Of a stretch of 49,734 nt of DNA, positions 24,395 to 32,761 are shown one piece after another. The stretch covers positions 1 through 49,734 of the forward strand of contig JAUMWD010000012.1 of the NCBI GenBank assembly GCA_030529825.1, written 5' to 3'. A model generated the notes under the pieces. The model had not been told where the DNA came from, ran no database searches, and saw only the letters and a list, made by a program, of their open reading frames with translations. The translations under genes and the position numbers were made by a program. Each line of letters opens with the position of its first letter. Positions within the stretch are counted from its first letter, which is position 1. This DNA comes from Bacillota bacterium (lineage in GTDB: Bacteria; Bacillota; Clostridia; Oscillospirales; Oscillospiraceae).

Positions 24395-25546
24395 GTTCTT
24401 GCCGTCCTTGTCGAACACATGGGCGACATTGCCGCCGAATGTGAGATTTACCTCACTTCCCATGGGGAAGGACGCCGCTTCGCCGTTGGTGGGAACGATG
24501 ACGATTATGTCCTTGCCCTCAGCGGATATGTGAAGATGTACGCTCGAGCCCATAAGCTCGCTTACATCGACTCTGCCCTTGATGCCATTCTCGCACAGCA
24601 CGATGTGGTCGGGGCGGACACCGAGGGTTATATCCTGCTCTGCAACATTGTTTGCAGCAAGACGCGCCTGCTTATCCTCGCTGAGTCCAACGGTGATGCC
24701 GCCTGACTCGACTGCGTACTTGCCGTTCACCTTAACGAGTCTGCCGTCAAAAAGGTTCATCTGAGGCATGCCGATAAAGCCTGCGACGAAGAGGTTTGCG
24801 GGGTGATCAAACACCTCCTGCGGCGTGCCTATCTGCTGGATGAATCCGTCCTTCATGATGACAATGCGGTCGCCGAGAGTCATTGCTTCGGTCTGGTCGT
24901 GGGTTACATACACGAAGGTGGTGTTGATGCGCTGACGGAGCTTGATTATCTCTGCACGCATCTCATTACGGAGCTTTGCGTCAAGATTTGAAAGGGGCTC
25001 GTCCATGAGCATAACCTGAGGGTTGCGAACGATAGCGCGGCCGATGGCAACACGCTGGCGCTGACCGCCCGACAGAGCCTTGGGCTTGCGGTCGAGGTAC
25101 TGGGTGATGTCGAGGATTTCTGCTGCCTCACGGACCTTGCGGTCTATCTCGTCCTTGGGAACCTTTTTGAGTTTCAGGGAGAATGCCATGTTTTCGTACA
25201 CGGTCATATGAGGGTAAAGTGCGTAGTTCTGAAATACCATGGCGATGTCGCGGTCCTTGGGCTCAACATCGTTCATTAGCTTATCGCCGATGTAAAGCTC
25301 TCCTGAGGTTATTTCCTCAAGACCTGCTACCATACGGAGTGTTGTGGATTTTCCGCAGCCTGAAGGTCCGACCAAAACGATGAACTCCTTGTCGGCAATT
25401 TCGAGGTTAAACTCCTGAACGGCCACCACACCATCTGCGGTAATCTGCAGATTGGTCTTCTTTTCCTCTTCACCCTTCTTGCGTTTCTTTTTCTTCTCGG
25501 TGTTGGGGTACACCTTCTTGATGTCCTTAAGAACAACCTTAGACAT
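24383..25546 (-). CDS. Sugar ABC transporter ATP-binding protein (MsmK/UgpC/MalK type)
   Basis: 387 residues. Walker [11 protein letters not shown]-loop [18 protein letters not shown], signature LSGGQRQRV, Walker [14 protein letters not shown] and switch His in VTHDQTEAM are all intact. The C-terminal TOBE/OB regulatory domain ([20 protein letters not shown]) is of the MalK class, which powers carbohydrate importers. A lysine-rich insertion sits between [18 protein letters not shown] and GVVAVQEF, as often in Clostridia. The conserved start is MSKVVLKDI at 25546; an in-frame ATG at 25579 with GAGG six bases before it is a real alternative and would add 11 residues. It is the last gene of the alpha-glucoside operon, 170 bases after the mutase, and may energise other sugar importers too. 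Confidence 0.9.
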   Translation of the reverse strand: MSKVVLKDIKKVYPNTEKKKKRKKGEEEKKTNLQITADGVVAVQEFNLEIADKEFIVLVGPSGCGKSTTLRMVAGLEEITSGELYIGDKLMNDVEPKDRDIAMVFQNYALYPHMTVYENMAFSLKLKKVPKDEIDRKVREAAEILDITQYLDRKPKALSGGQRQRVAIGRAIVRNPQVMLMDEPLSNLDAKLRNEMRAEIIKLRQRINTTFVYVTHDQTEAMTLGDRIVIMKDGFIQQIGTPQEVFDHPANLFVAGFIGMPQMNLFDGRLVKVNGKYAVESGGITVGLSEDKQARLAANNVAEQDITLGVRPDHIVLCENGIKGRVDVSELMGSSVHLHISAEGKDIIVIVPTNGEAASFPMGSEVNLTFGGNVAHVFDKDGKNLEW

Positions 25547-25715
25547 AGCATTTAAACCGTAGCCGCAATGCCTCCGCATCTGCGTCCTCGTGACCGCAAT
25601 TTGCGCATCACCTTACGACAGGTCTCCACACTGCCGCACCGTCGGTTCGGACGGATTTCCTCCTTTTCTTTTTCCTCGGCGGAGCATGAGGTGGAGTGCA
25701 CCGTCGGGGCGGGAA

Positions 25716-26372
25716 TTATTTAACGAAAAATTCCGTTATCTTTTTAAATTCAAGTGCCTTCGTTTCGGAAACAAGCAGGTCGGCTTCATTCAATGTGTCC
25801 GCGCTACCGATGCCCACTGCCTTCATGCCTGCTGCATGAATCGCCTCTATGCCTGCCTTTGCGTCCTCTATACCGATGCAGTGTTCGGGCTCAATGCCTA
25901 GTCCCTCTGCCGCAGCGAGGAAGATATCGGGGGCAGGCTTGGATTTCTCAACCGAGGCCGCATCTGCAATATAGTCAAATTTATTTTCAAGATTAAGCTT
26001 GTGAATGATAAATGGTGCATTCTTCGATGCTGAGGCAATCGCGGTTTTGATGCCGCTTTCTCTGCATGCCGCGAGGAATTCGGGTATACCCTCTAAAACA
26101 TTCTCAGGCGTAAGGCTCTGCAAAAGCTCCACATAGCGTCCATTCTTAACTGTTGCAAGCTCCTGCTTTTCTTCGGGGGTATAGAGCTTTTCACTGCGCT
26201 CAAGTATTATGTCCAGCGAGTCCATTCGGCTCACGCCACGCAGGCGGTTGTTTATCTCCCGGTCAAAATAGATGCCCAACTCGTCAGACAGCGATTTCCA
26301 CGCCAGATAATGATATTCGTCCGTAGAGCAGACAACGCCGTCCAAATCGAAAATTATTGCTTTAAGTTCCAT
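25716..26372 (-). CDS. pgmB: Beta-phosphoglucomutase (HAD family)
   Basis: 218 residues from ATG 26372 (AAGGA 8 bases upstream). HAD motif I IIFDLDGVV (Asp nucleophile and Asp+2), the cap-domain substrate motif LRGVSRMDSL, motif II TAIASAS, motif III KSKPAPDIF and motif IV GIEDAKAGIEAI are intact. The LRGVSR loop and motif layout are those of beta-phosphoglucomutase, which converts beta-glucose-1-phosphate to glucose-6-phosphate. This fits the GH65 phosphorylase encoded on the opposite strand of the same locus, which should release beta-glucose-1-phosphate. It lies between the GH31 gene and the ATPase in the operon. Confidence 0.88.
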   Translation of the reverse strand: MELKAIIFDLDGVVCSTDEYHYLAWKSLSDELGIYFDREINNRLRGVSRMDSLDIILERSEKLYTPEEKQELATVKNGRYVELLQSLTPENVLEGIPEFLAACRESGIKTAIASASKNAPFIIHKLNLENKFDYIADAASVEKSKPAPDIFLAAAEGLGIEPEHCIGIEDAKAGIEAIHAAGMKAVGIGSADTLNEADLLVSETKALEFKKITEFFVK

Positions 26373-26434
26373 ATTATGCTTCCTTACAGGGAACAAATTC
26401 TGTTTCTGATTATTCAATTCTGTAGCTTATTATT

Positions 26435-26463
26435 GCAGCAGCAATTTGTTAAATTGCTGCTGC
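26435..26463 (-). other. Intercistronic hairpin between GH31 and pgmB
   Basis: Perfect 13-bp arms GCAGCAGCAATTT and AAATTGCTGCTGC with a 3-base loop. There is no T run after it on the minus strand (AATAATAAG), so it looks more like an mRNA-stabilising or processing stem than a terminator. Confidence 0.5.
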
Positions 26464-26518
26464 GTGTGCGGGGACGGAGGAAGAAAAGAAAAAAACAGAA
26501 AATATGCTAAATGAATAA

Positions 26519-28285
26519 TCAGATATCAAACTCGAAGGCTTCTCGGACAAAAACAGGTATTCGTCCGTCGTTCTCCGAGAATATTGTTCTTTTGCCGACA
26601 TACTTTTCCCCTGTGAAGAAGTCTGTCCAATTACCCTCGGGAAGATATACCTTGCGGCTCACGGCATTTTCCTCAAGAAGCGGCGCAACAAGCAGTGCAT
26701 CGCCGAGCATAAACTCGTCATCGCAAGCCAGAGCCAGCTCGTCATCGCACCAATCATAAGCAAGAGGCCTCATCATGGGACGCATATTCTCAGCGCAAGC
26801 CTGTGCAGTTTCCCACAGATATGGGCGCAGCTTTTCATGAAGCTCATGCCAATAGCGCATTTCATCCATAAACTCTGGGCAGGCATACGCCGCCGCCATA
26901 TTCCAGGGGCTGCGCTCATTATTCCCCTCTCCACCCGGCATCAGTTCCTTAAACTGGCCGCCGTCGGGCTCGGAATGCCACTGCATTATGGGGGTAAAGC
27001 AGGCAAGCTGTGTTGCTCTGCGGTATAGGTCAAGTGTGGGCAGAGGTCCTGCAAAACCGCCTAAATCAAAGCCCCAGAAAACCGTGCCGCTCAAGGAAGC
27101 ACTTAGTCCTGCAGTTAGCACACTGCGAAGCTCGCAATTTTGGGATTGCTGGTCACCGCCCCAGTGGATAGGCACTGTGTGCACTCCCGCAAAGCCCGCT
27201 CTGCTGAAGAGTACCCGATTCTCGCCGATAAAACGGTGGTAGCTTTTTGTGTAGTCCATGGGATAGCGGTTTTTACCGTCTGCGCCGTCGGAGCCATCGT
27301 AAAAGCGCAGGTCATCACGGTAGATAAACTCGCCGCCATCTGTTTTTAAGCCCTCAACACCCATGTCGAGAAGATACTGTCGCTTGTTAAACCATGTTTT
27401 CTCCGTCTCGGGATTGAGAAAATCGGGAATCATAGAGCCTGAGAACCAATGCCCCTCGGGGATTTCATAGGGTGTGCCGTCGCTGTTATGCACGCACAGT
27501 CCGCGCTTAATTGCATCTGTGCGGTCAAGCTCGTTTTGCGCATTCAGCACCTCATCTGCGCCCTGCTTTTTATACACGGGAATCTGCCACAGCACGAGAT
27601 GAGCACCGCTCTCGCGTATTTTATCAGCCATTTCCTTGGGGTTCGGCCACTGGGATTCAGAGAAATCAAAATCCTCATAGGAAAAGCTTCCACCGTCGGC
27701 TTTGGGTGTATATTTTGCGCCGTTCCAGATATAGAAGGTCGCCTCATCGCTCCACGCCTCGACCACTATTACTGAGGCAGGAAAACGATGCTTCTTCAGA
27801 TTTTCGAGAAGCTCGTCAATATCAGCCTGCTTGTTCCAGCGGTTTGCGGATGCCCACACGCCGAAGGCCCATTCGGGCGGCAGCACTGGCTTGCCGAAAA
27901 GGGACATATACTCGGATATGATGCCCTGCGGGCTTCCCGTAAAAACAACAATATCGCATTCAGCGGGCAGCGTGATTATGATGCTGTCCTCGCGGAAATC
28001 GAACACTGTATCGGCTGTAGTGTCGGCATAAAAGCCGAAGCCGCTGTCTGTCCAGAAAAACGGCGCGGGGCAATAGGTTTTTTCGCCCTGAAAGCAGAAC
28101 TTTTCCTCAACGGTATTTACAACTGTCTTGCCCTTGTGGTTTAAGCAGTCATACTTTTCTCCCATGCCGAAGGCTGCGGAGTATTTAAGGTCAACTCTGA
28201 TTGTATCTCCCGATCTGCTTATCTGCCCATTGCCGTTTTTAATCTGAACGGGAATCAAGGTTTCGTTATGGGAATATCTTTTCAT
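26519..28285 (-). CDS. GH31 alpha-glucosidase-type glycoside hydrolase
   Basis: 588 residues, cytoplasmic (no signal). Family 31 landmarks: the short N-terminal beta-domain ending in GFGFYADTTADTVFDF, barrel start PPEWAFGVWASANRW, the nucleophile motif GLKTDGGEF with Asp316, and the acid/base region HWGGDQQSQ with Asp378; the subsite motif SGTVFWGFDLGGF follows. It is shorter than many GH31 enzymes (700-800 residues) because the C-terminal beta-domains are reduced. Likely releases glucose (or alpha-xylose) from imported alpha-glycosides. Its ATG is 3 bases after the stop of the second permease gene, so it is translationally close-coupled to the transporter. Confidence 0.88.
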   Translation of the reverse strand: MKRYSHNETLIPVQIKNGNGQISRSGDTIRVDLKYSAAFGMGEKYDCLNHKGKTVVNTVEEKFCFQGEKTYCPAPFFWTDSGFGFYADTTADTVFDFREDSIIITLPAECDIVVFTGSPQGIISEYMSLFGKPVLPPEWAFGVWASANRWNKQADIDELLENLKKHRFPASVIVVEAWSDEATFYIWNGAKYTPKADGGSFSYEDFDFSESQWPNPKEMADKIRESGAHLVLWQIPVYKKQGADEVLNAQNELDRTDAIKRGLCVHNSDGTPYEIPEGHWFSGSMIPDFLNPETEKTWFNKRQYLLDMGVEGLKTDGGEFIYRDDLRFYDGSDGADGKNRYPMDYTKSYHRFIGENRVLFSRAGFAGVHTVPIHWGGDQQSQNCELRSVLTAGLSASLSGTVFWGFDLGGFAGPLPTLDLYRRATQLACFTPIMQWHSEPDGGQFKELMPGGEGNNERSPWNMAAAYACPEFMDEMRYWHELHEKLRPYLWETAQACAENMRPMMRPLAYDWCDDELALACDDEFMLGDALLVAPLLEENAVSRKVYLPEGNWTDFFTGEKYVGKRTIFSENDGRIPVFVREAFEFDI

Positions 28286-28288
28286 AGC

Positions 28289-29116
28289 TCAGCCCTTGAT
28301 ACCTCCTGCCATCATACCGTTCTGGAAGTATTTCTGTGCAAAAACATAAATCAATACTATTGGAACCATAGAAATCAAAGCGCCTGCCATAAGGACATTG
28401 TACTCTGTGGAGTACTGTCCGTTCAGAGTTGAAAGTGCGATGGGCAGAGTCATCTTTGCCTTATCCGTCAGCATAAGCAACGGCCACAGATAGTCGTTCC
28501 ACGACTCCATAAAGGTTGTAATAGCCAGCGTTGCAAGAGTGGGGGCACAAAGAGGCAGCGCCACCTTGAAATAGACATGGAAGTTGCTTGCACCGTCAAT
28601 TCTCGCAGCGTCGAGAAAATCGTCGGGTATGGTGCGCATCTGCTGCACCAGCAGGAATATGGCAAAGGGTCTGAATATACTCGGCAGAATAACGCTGCCG
28701 TAGGTGTTAATAAGCGACATCTTATTCATTACCACAAAGAGAGGGATAATGGTAACCTGGGTGGGAATCATCATTGTGGCAAGGAAAATCTTGAGCAGCA
28801 GGTCTGCCTTGGCGAAGCGCATCTTTGCAAAGGCGAATGCCGCCATAGAGCCGGAAATCAGCGTGATAACCGTATAGGTGATGGATATCACAAGGCTGTT
28901 GCCGATGGTCTTCATGAAGGGGAACTTGGAAAACACCTTCAGATAGGAATCGAGGGTGGGCTCCTCGGGAATCCACTCGATAGGAATGCTCATGAGAGCG
29001 CCTCTCGCCTTCAGGGAGGTGGAGACCATCCAGGCAAAGGGTATCATGGCCATGATGCCTATTATAATAGCTACGGTATAATAGCTAACTGTGGATAATC
29101 TTCTTTTATGTATCAT
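28289..29116 (-). CDS. Sugar ABC transporter permease (MalG-like)
   Basis: 275 residues with six predicted membrane helices. The EAA loop (LDAARIDGASNFHVYFKVALPLCAP) that docks to the ATPase is present, followed by the MESWNDYLWPLL motif and the C-terminal QKYFQNGMMAGGIKG tail typical of MalG/AraQ permeases. It overlaps the other permease gene by 11 bases. Inner membrane subunit of the alpha-glucoside importer. Confidence 0.9.
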   Translation of the reverse strand: MIHKRRLSTVSYYTVAIIIGIMAMIPFAWMVSTSLKARGALMSIPIEWIPEEPTLDSYLKVFSKFPFMKTIGNSLVISITYTVITLISGSMAAFAFAKMRFAKADLLLKIFLATMMIPTQVTIIPLFVVMNKMSLINTYGSVILPSIFRPFAIFLLVQQMRTIPDDFLDAARIDGASNFHVYFKVALPLCAPTLATLAITTFMESWNDYLWPLLMLTDKAKMTLPIALSTLNGQYSTEYNVLMAGALISMVPIVLIYVFAQKYFQNGMMAGGIKG

Positions 29117-30029
29117 AGTTCACCCACCGTTTCTGGCCTCGCATTTGGATTGCCGTGCAGGTCATGATGATGACAAACAGTATCCATGAGAACGCGGAGG
29201 CATAGCCCATGCGGAAGTATCTGAAGCCGTATTTATAAATTCGCTCTACCATGACCTGCGTGGCACCGTTAGGTCCGCCGTCGGTCATTATCATTATCTG
29301 GGGAAAGAGCTGGAAGGAGTTAATGAGGGATACGATGAGCACATAGAAAATTGCAGGTGTAAGCAGAGGTAGAGTAATCTTAATGAACTTCTTCCAGGAG
29401 CTTGCGCCATCAAGGTCTGCCGCCTCGTAGTAGCTGCGGTTTATGCCCACGATGCCCGACAGAAGAATGAGGGCGAAAAAGCCCATATCCTTCCACACAC
29501 TCACAAGCACGATAGCTGGCATTGCCCACTTCTCATCCAGGAGCCAGCCCGGACCCGTAATACCGAAAATCTCAAGGATTCCATTCATTGCGCCGTACTG
29601 CGGAGCGAGAATGCTGCGCCAGATAAGCGATGCGGCAACCCAGGAGGTCAGCACGGGAATATAGTAGATAACGCGGAACGCTCCGACACCGGGGCGCTTT
29701 TTGCTCAGCAGAGATGCGCCCAGAAGTGACGTGGTAAGCATAAGCGGAAGATAGAGCGCAATGTACTCTGCGGTATTGCCCAGCACCTTCCAGAACTCAT
29801 CGCTTCCGAGAATATCCTTATAGTTTTGGAGCCCTATGAAATGCTCCTGCATGAAGCCATCTGCGAAAAGGCGGTCAAGACCATTCCAGTCGGTAAGGCT
29901 TATGAAGATGGAGATAATCATGGGGACGAGATAGAATATGGAAAAGCCGATTATGCTCGGAACAAGGAACGGAGAGGCTTTGAGAAATCCGTCCTGCCCC
30001 AAGCCCCGGCTTCTTTTGAACAGTTTCAT
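29106..30029 (-). CDS. Sugar ABC transporter permease (MalF-like)
   Basis: 307 residues, six membrane helices after a short basic N-terminus. The EAA loop reads YYEAADLDGASSWKKFIKIT, followed by LPLLTPAIFYVLIVSLINSF and a MTDGGPNGATQ segment, standard for MalF/UgpA-type permeases. It pairs with the overlapping MalG-like gene to form the channel. It lies 124 bases after the binding-protein gene, separated by a double hairpin that probably lowers permease expression relative to the binding protein. Confidence 0.9.
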   Translation of the reverse strand: MKLFKRSRGLGQDGFLKASPFLVPSIIGFSIFYLVPMIISIFISLTDWNGLDRLFADGFMQEHFIGLQNYKDILGSDEFWKVLGNTAEYIALYLPLMLTTSLLGASLLSKKRPGVGAFRVIYYIPVLTSWVAASLIWRSILAPQYGAMNGILEIFGITGPGWLLDEKWAMPAIVLVSVWKDMGFFALILLSGIVGINRSYYEAADLDGASSWKKFIKITLPLLTPAIFYVLIVSLINSFQLFPQIMIMTDGGPNGATQVMVERIYKYGFRYFRMGYASAFSWILFVIIMTCTAIQMRGQKRWVNYDT

Positions 30030-30080
30030 TTGTCAGGATACCTCCTGTCTGAATGCATTAGGGAGTCCCTGAAGACTCAG

Positions 30081-30142
30081 CCTTTCTTTTACCGAAAACA
30101 TCTTTTCGGCAAAAGAAAGGCCAGGGCATTTCTGCCCTGGCC
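30081..30142 (-). terminator. Intercistronic double hairpin after the binding-protein gene
   Basis: First, on the minus strand, GGCCAGGGCA/TGCCCTGGCC (30142-30119, 10-bp stem) runs into TTTCTTTTG, a terminator-like structure 12 bases after the stop. Then an 18-bp stem with one mismatch (CCTTTCTTTTACCGAAAA/TTTTCGGCAAAAGAAAGG, 30120-30081) shares the boundary. A partial terminator here would give more binding protein than permease. Confidence 0.65.
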
Positions 30143-30153
30143 TGAATTATCGA

Positions 30154-31401
30154 TTAGCCGAGGGAGATCTGTGCTACGCAGTCTGCCTGTGCGGCATTCA
30201 TTGCTTCTTCAACGGTCATGGTGCCGTCAGCAGCTGCTGCAAGGTACTGGCCGATGATGTCGCTCATAAGTGCGTAATCCTCGATAACGGGAGGCATTAC
30301 GAGATAGTCGAGGCTCTCAAACACTGCTGCGCGGTTTGCAGGAGGATCGATCTCGAGGTATGCGCTCAGTGCGTCCATATCCTTCAGTGCGGGGAGATCC
30401 CAGCCTGCTGCGAGGCGGATGTCAGCGGACTCGGTGGAACCGGTGAGCCAGGACAGCCATGCTGCAACAGCTTCGGGATGCTTGGTATCGGGATTCATAA
30501 CAACGCAGTTGGAGAAGAAGTGGGTTGCCTTCTGAGTGCTGCCGGGCTCTACAGCGATATCCCATGCAAAGTCGCAGTTCTCGGTGAAGGTCTGGAATGC
30601 CCAGATGCCGGTGGGAATCATGCCCAGGCGGCCGCTCATGAACATATCCCAGTCGCCCATGCCGCCCTGCTGGGTGGTGTTGGGCTGTACGTTGGAGTCG
30701 ATAACGCGATCAACGAGGGTCTGAACTGCCTTGATGTTCTCGGGGGTGTTGATGGTGAACTCGGTCTTGTCTTCATTGAGAAGGCTGCCGCCGTACTGTG
30801 CAACTACCTTGAAGATTTCGTTATAGGTGATGGGCTGCCAGATGCCGAAGATGTCGTCGCCGAGAGCGCGGATTGCTTCAGCAGCTGCCTGCAGGTCGTC
30901 CTGAGTCCAGTCTGCAGTGGGGTAACCTACGCCGGCCTTATCGAAGAGGTCCTTGTTGTAAATAAGAACAACATTGGAGAAGCTCTCGGGAAGGCCGTAC
31001 TGTTTACCGTTTACATTGAATGCGTTGAGTGCAGTCTCATTGAGTGCGGAGGTGTCTGCACCGGTGATTTCGGCCAGGAGGCCCTTGTTTGCATATGCAG
31101 CAAAGTTCTCAATGTTCAGCTCGTAGCAGTCGGGAGCGGTGCCGCCGGCTACGCGAGTCTGCATCTGAGTGAAGTAATCGTCATATGCAATGGTCTCGAT
31201 TTCAACGGTGATGTTGGGGTTTGCTTCGTGGAATGCGTCTGCCATTTTCTGCAGGGTTTCTTCGTTGCCGCCGGATGAATTGAAGTTGCAATAAGTAATG
31301 GTTACTGCTTCGCCATCATCTGCAGGCTCGTTGCTCTGACCGCAGGCGACAAGGCAAAATACCATGGCCAGGGCAAGAAGAAGTGCGAGATACTTTTTCA
31401 T
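30154..31401 (-). CDS. Sugar ABC transporter substrate-binding lipoprotein
   Basis: 415 residues from ATG 31401 (GGGAGG 10 bases upstream). The lipoprotein signal ends at lipobox LVAC (Cys20), followed by a short acidic linker. The mature part is a cluster-D/B periplasmic-binding-protein-1 type: ITYCNFNSSGGNEETLQKMADAF, RVAGGTAPDCYELN, YGLPESFSNVVLIYNKDLFDKAG and IPTGIWAF are MalE/UgpB family segments, with Trp residues (GIWQP, MGDWDMF) likely to stack on sugar rings. Membrane-anchored receptor of the importer. Likely ligand, from the operon, is an alpha-glucoside oligosaccharide. Confidence 0.9.
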   Translation of the reverse strand: MKKYLALLLALAMVFCLVACGQSNEPADDGEAVTITYCNFNSSGGNEETLQKMADAFHEANPNITVEIETIAYDDYFTQMQTRVAGGTAPDCYELNIENFAAYANKGLLAEITGADTSALNETALNAFNVNGKQYGLPESFSNVVLIYNKDLFDKAGVGYPTADWTQDDLQAAAEAIRALGDDIFGIWQPITYNEIFKVVAQYGGSLLNEDKTEFTINTPENIKAVQTLVDRVIDSNVQPNTTQQGGMGDWDMFMSGRLGMIPTGIWAFQTFTENCDFAWDIAVEPGSTQKATHFFSNCVVMNPDTKHPEAVAAWLSWLTGSTESADIRLAAGWDLPALKDMDALSAYLEIDPPANRAAVFESLDYLVMPPVIEDYALMSDIIGQYLAAAADGTMTVEEAMNAAQADCVAQISLG

Positions 31402-31441
31402 ACTGTTTTTTCCTCCCAAAAAAAGTTGATTTTCTCACTCA

Positions 31442-31469
31442 CTTCCATTAGAATAATAATTTATGGAAG
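31442..31469. promoter_or_regulatory. Inverted repeat near the binding-protein promoter region
   Basis: CTTCCAT (31442-31448) and ATGGAAG (31463-31469) with a 14-base AT-rich centre, 40 bases before the binding-protein ATG. On the minus strand AAGACA and an ATTATT/TATTCT core could be -35/-10, with the repeat overlapping them. It does not match the TTAANCGNTTAA operators of the divergent region. Confidence 0.35.
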
Positions 31470-31545
31470 AGGAGTGTCTTGCGACGGTCTTTTTCCGCGG
31501 TCTGCACGGACTTTTGCGAGGCGGTGCAGGCCGCTTTTTTTACCC

Positions 31546-32571
31546 TTAGTCTGCCGTAAGTGTCCTTACTGATTCTCGCTCCACCAAGGACAGCGGCAGA
31601 ATTTCCTCCTGTTTGGTAAGAGTGGGGTCGGCAATGTGCTTTAAAAGCAGCTCAACCGCACGCTCTCCCTTTAAGGAAATCTGCTGCTTAATACTGGTCA
31701 AACCCGGGGTGATATAATTTGCGATCTCGAGATCGTCGAAGCCGATAATTGAGTAGTCATCAGGCACACTCAAGCCTTTTTTGTACAGGCCCTTGATTGC
31801 ACCTATGGCGAGGATGTCCGCAGCAGCCACTATGCCCGTGGTCGGAAGCTTTGCCTCCACCATGCGCTCTGCAAGTATTATGCCGCTTTCATAGTCGGTC
31901 TGTCCCTCGAAAACATATTCGTCACGGAAGTCGATGCCGAACTCGTCCAGCGCCTGCTTATAGCCCACAAGGCGCTTTTTCATAACGCCGTTTTCCTTAA
32001 CCTGACCCACGAACATAGCAATCTCTCTGTGTCCGTGCTGAAGCAGGTATCTGGTTGCAAGATAGCTGCCATAGGCATCGTCTATTCTCACGCTGTGATA
32101 GTAATGGTCTTCACAGTAGCTGTCGATGAGGACAATGGGAATCTGAGTTTTCTTCATCTGCTGATAAAACTCATCGGGGTACATGCCTATAATAATGATA
32201 CCGTCGAGGTTTCTCTGCTTTGCAAGGGTGAGGTAGCTTTCGTTTGCATCCGTGGCAGAGATGAGGATGTGGTAACCCTGACGGCGAGCTTCACACTCGA
32301 TGCTGCTGAGCACCTCGCCGTAGAAGCTGTTCTGAAGCATGAGGCAATCACCGGGCTCGGTCTGCGGCACTACAACGCCGATGAGCTTCGAGTCGCGCAT
32401 GCTTAAGCTTCGTGCGCTCAAATCGGGGACATAGTCCATCTCCTGAATCGCGCCGAGGACTCGCTCACGGGTCTGCTCTGATATATTGCTTTTGCCGTTA
32501 AGCACATAGGATACGGTGGCAACGGACACTCCTGCGCGCTCCGCCACATCTTTAAGAGTCGGACGTGCCAA
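31546..32571 (-). CDS. LacI-family transcriptional regulator of the alpha-glucoside locus
   Basis: 341 residues. The N-terminal LacI HTH (PTLKDVAERAGVSVATVSYVLNG) and hinge helix (YVPDLSARSLSM) are complete, followed by the periplasmic-binding-like sugar domain (IGVVVPQTEPG...DGIIIIGMYP...GYKQALDEFGID...IGFDDLEIANYITPGLTSI). The start is TTG at 32571, giving M-A-R-P-T-L-K-D, the usual family start; GGGGAGG at 32584-32578 supports it. It has its own promoter facing the GH/GH65 promoter. Three TTAANCGNTTAA sites nearby are its likely operators. It may also be read through into the transporter genes. The effector is probably a glucoside or phosphosugar from the pathway. Confidence 0.9.
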   Translation of the reverse strand: MARPTLKDVAERAGVSVATVSYVLNGKSNISEQTRERVLGAIQEMDYVPDLSARSLSMRDSKLIGVVVPQTEPGDCLMLQNSFYGEVLSSIECEARRQGYHILISATDANESYLTLAKQRNLDGIIIIGMYPDEFYQQMKKTQIPIVLIDSYCEDHYYHSVRIDDAYGSYLATRYLLQHGHREIAMFVGQVKENGVMKKRLVGYKQALDEFGIDFRDEYVFEGQTDYESGIILAERMVEAKLPTTGIVAAADILAIGAIKGLYKKGLSVPDDYSIIGFDDLEIANYITPGLTSIKQQISLKGERAVELLLKHIADPTLTKQEEILPLSLVERESVRTLTAD

Positions 32572-32590
32572 GCTTACGCCTCCCCTCTGT

Positions 32591-32602
32591 TTAATCGTTT
32601 AA
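32591..32602. promoter_or_regulatory. LacI-type operator 1
   Basis: TTAATCGTTTAA, pseudo-palindrome centred on CG, between the lacI-type promoter and its RBS. It fits autoregulation. Confidence 0.6.
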
Positions 32603-32617
32603 GTAATTCCAATTTAA

Positions 32618-32646
32618 ATAATAGCCGTACATTCTCGTTCTGTCAA
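32618..32646 (-). promoter_or_regulatory. Promoter of the LacI-family gene
   Basis: On the minus strand, TTGACA (32646-32641), a 17-base spacer and TATTAT (32623-32618). Confidence 0.7.
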
Positions 32647-32668
32647 TATATTATTTGCAAAAGTTTGG

Positions 32669-32680
32669 TTAAACCGCTAA
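32669..32680. promoter_or_regulatory. LacI-type operator 2
   Basis: TTAAACCGCTAA, centred on CG, 7 bases upstream of the -35 box of the plus-strand glycosidase promoter. Confidence 0.5.
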
Positions 32681-32686
32681 ATTTCC

Positions 32687-32714
32687 TTGACATTTTGGGG
32701 TTTGATGGTATCAT
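32687..32714 (+). promoter_or_regulatory. Promoter of the glycosidase/GH65 operon
   Basis: TTGACA (32687-32692), a 16-base spacer and TATCAT (32709-32714). Operator 3 lies just downstream of the expected start site. Confidence 0.65.
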
Positions 32715-32732
32715 TTTTAACATAAGCATAGA

Positions 32733-32744
32733 TTAACCGTTTAA
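32733..32744. promoter_or_regulatory. LacI-type operator 3
   Basis: TTAACCGTTTAA, the best match of the three to TTAANCGNTTAA, in the leader 18 bases before the ATG of the glycosidase gene. A roadblock or promoter-proximal repression site. Confidence 0.6.
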
Positions 32745-32761
32745 AGTAAAGGACTATTTAT

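Noticed and set aside
30478-31278. 266-residue plus-strand ORF opposite the binding-protein gene
   Set aside because: Antisense shadow with unnatural Cys/Gly/Val composition and no RBS.
31490-31541. GCGGTCTGCAC/GTGCAGGCCGC hairpin after the LacI gene
   Set aside because: As a terminator for the minus-strand LacI gene it lacks a T run (the T run is on the plus strand, where no gene precedes), so it is not listed as one.
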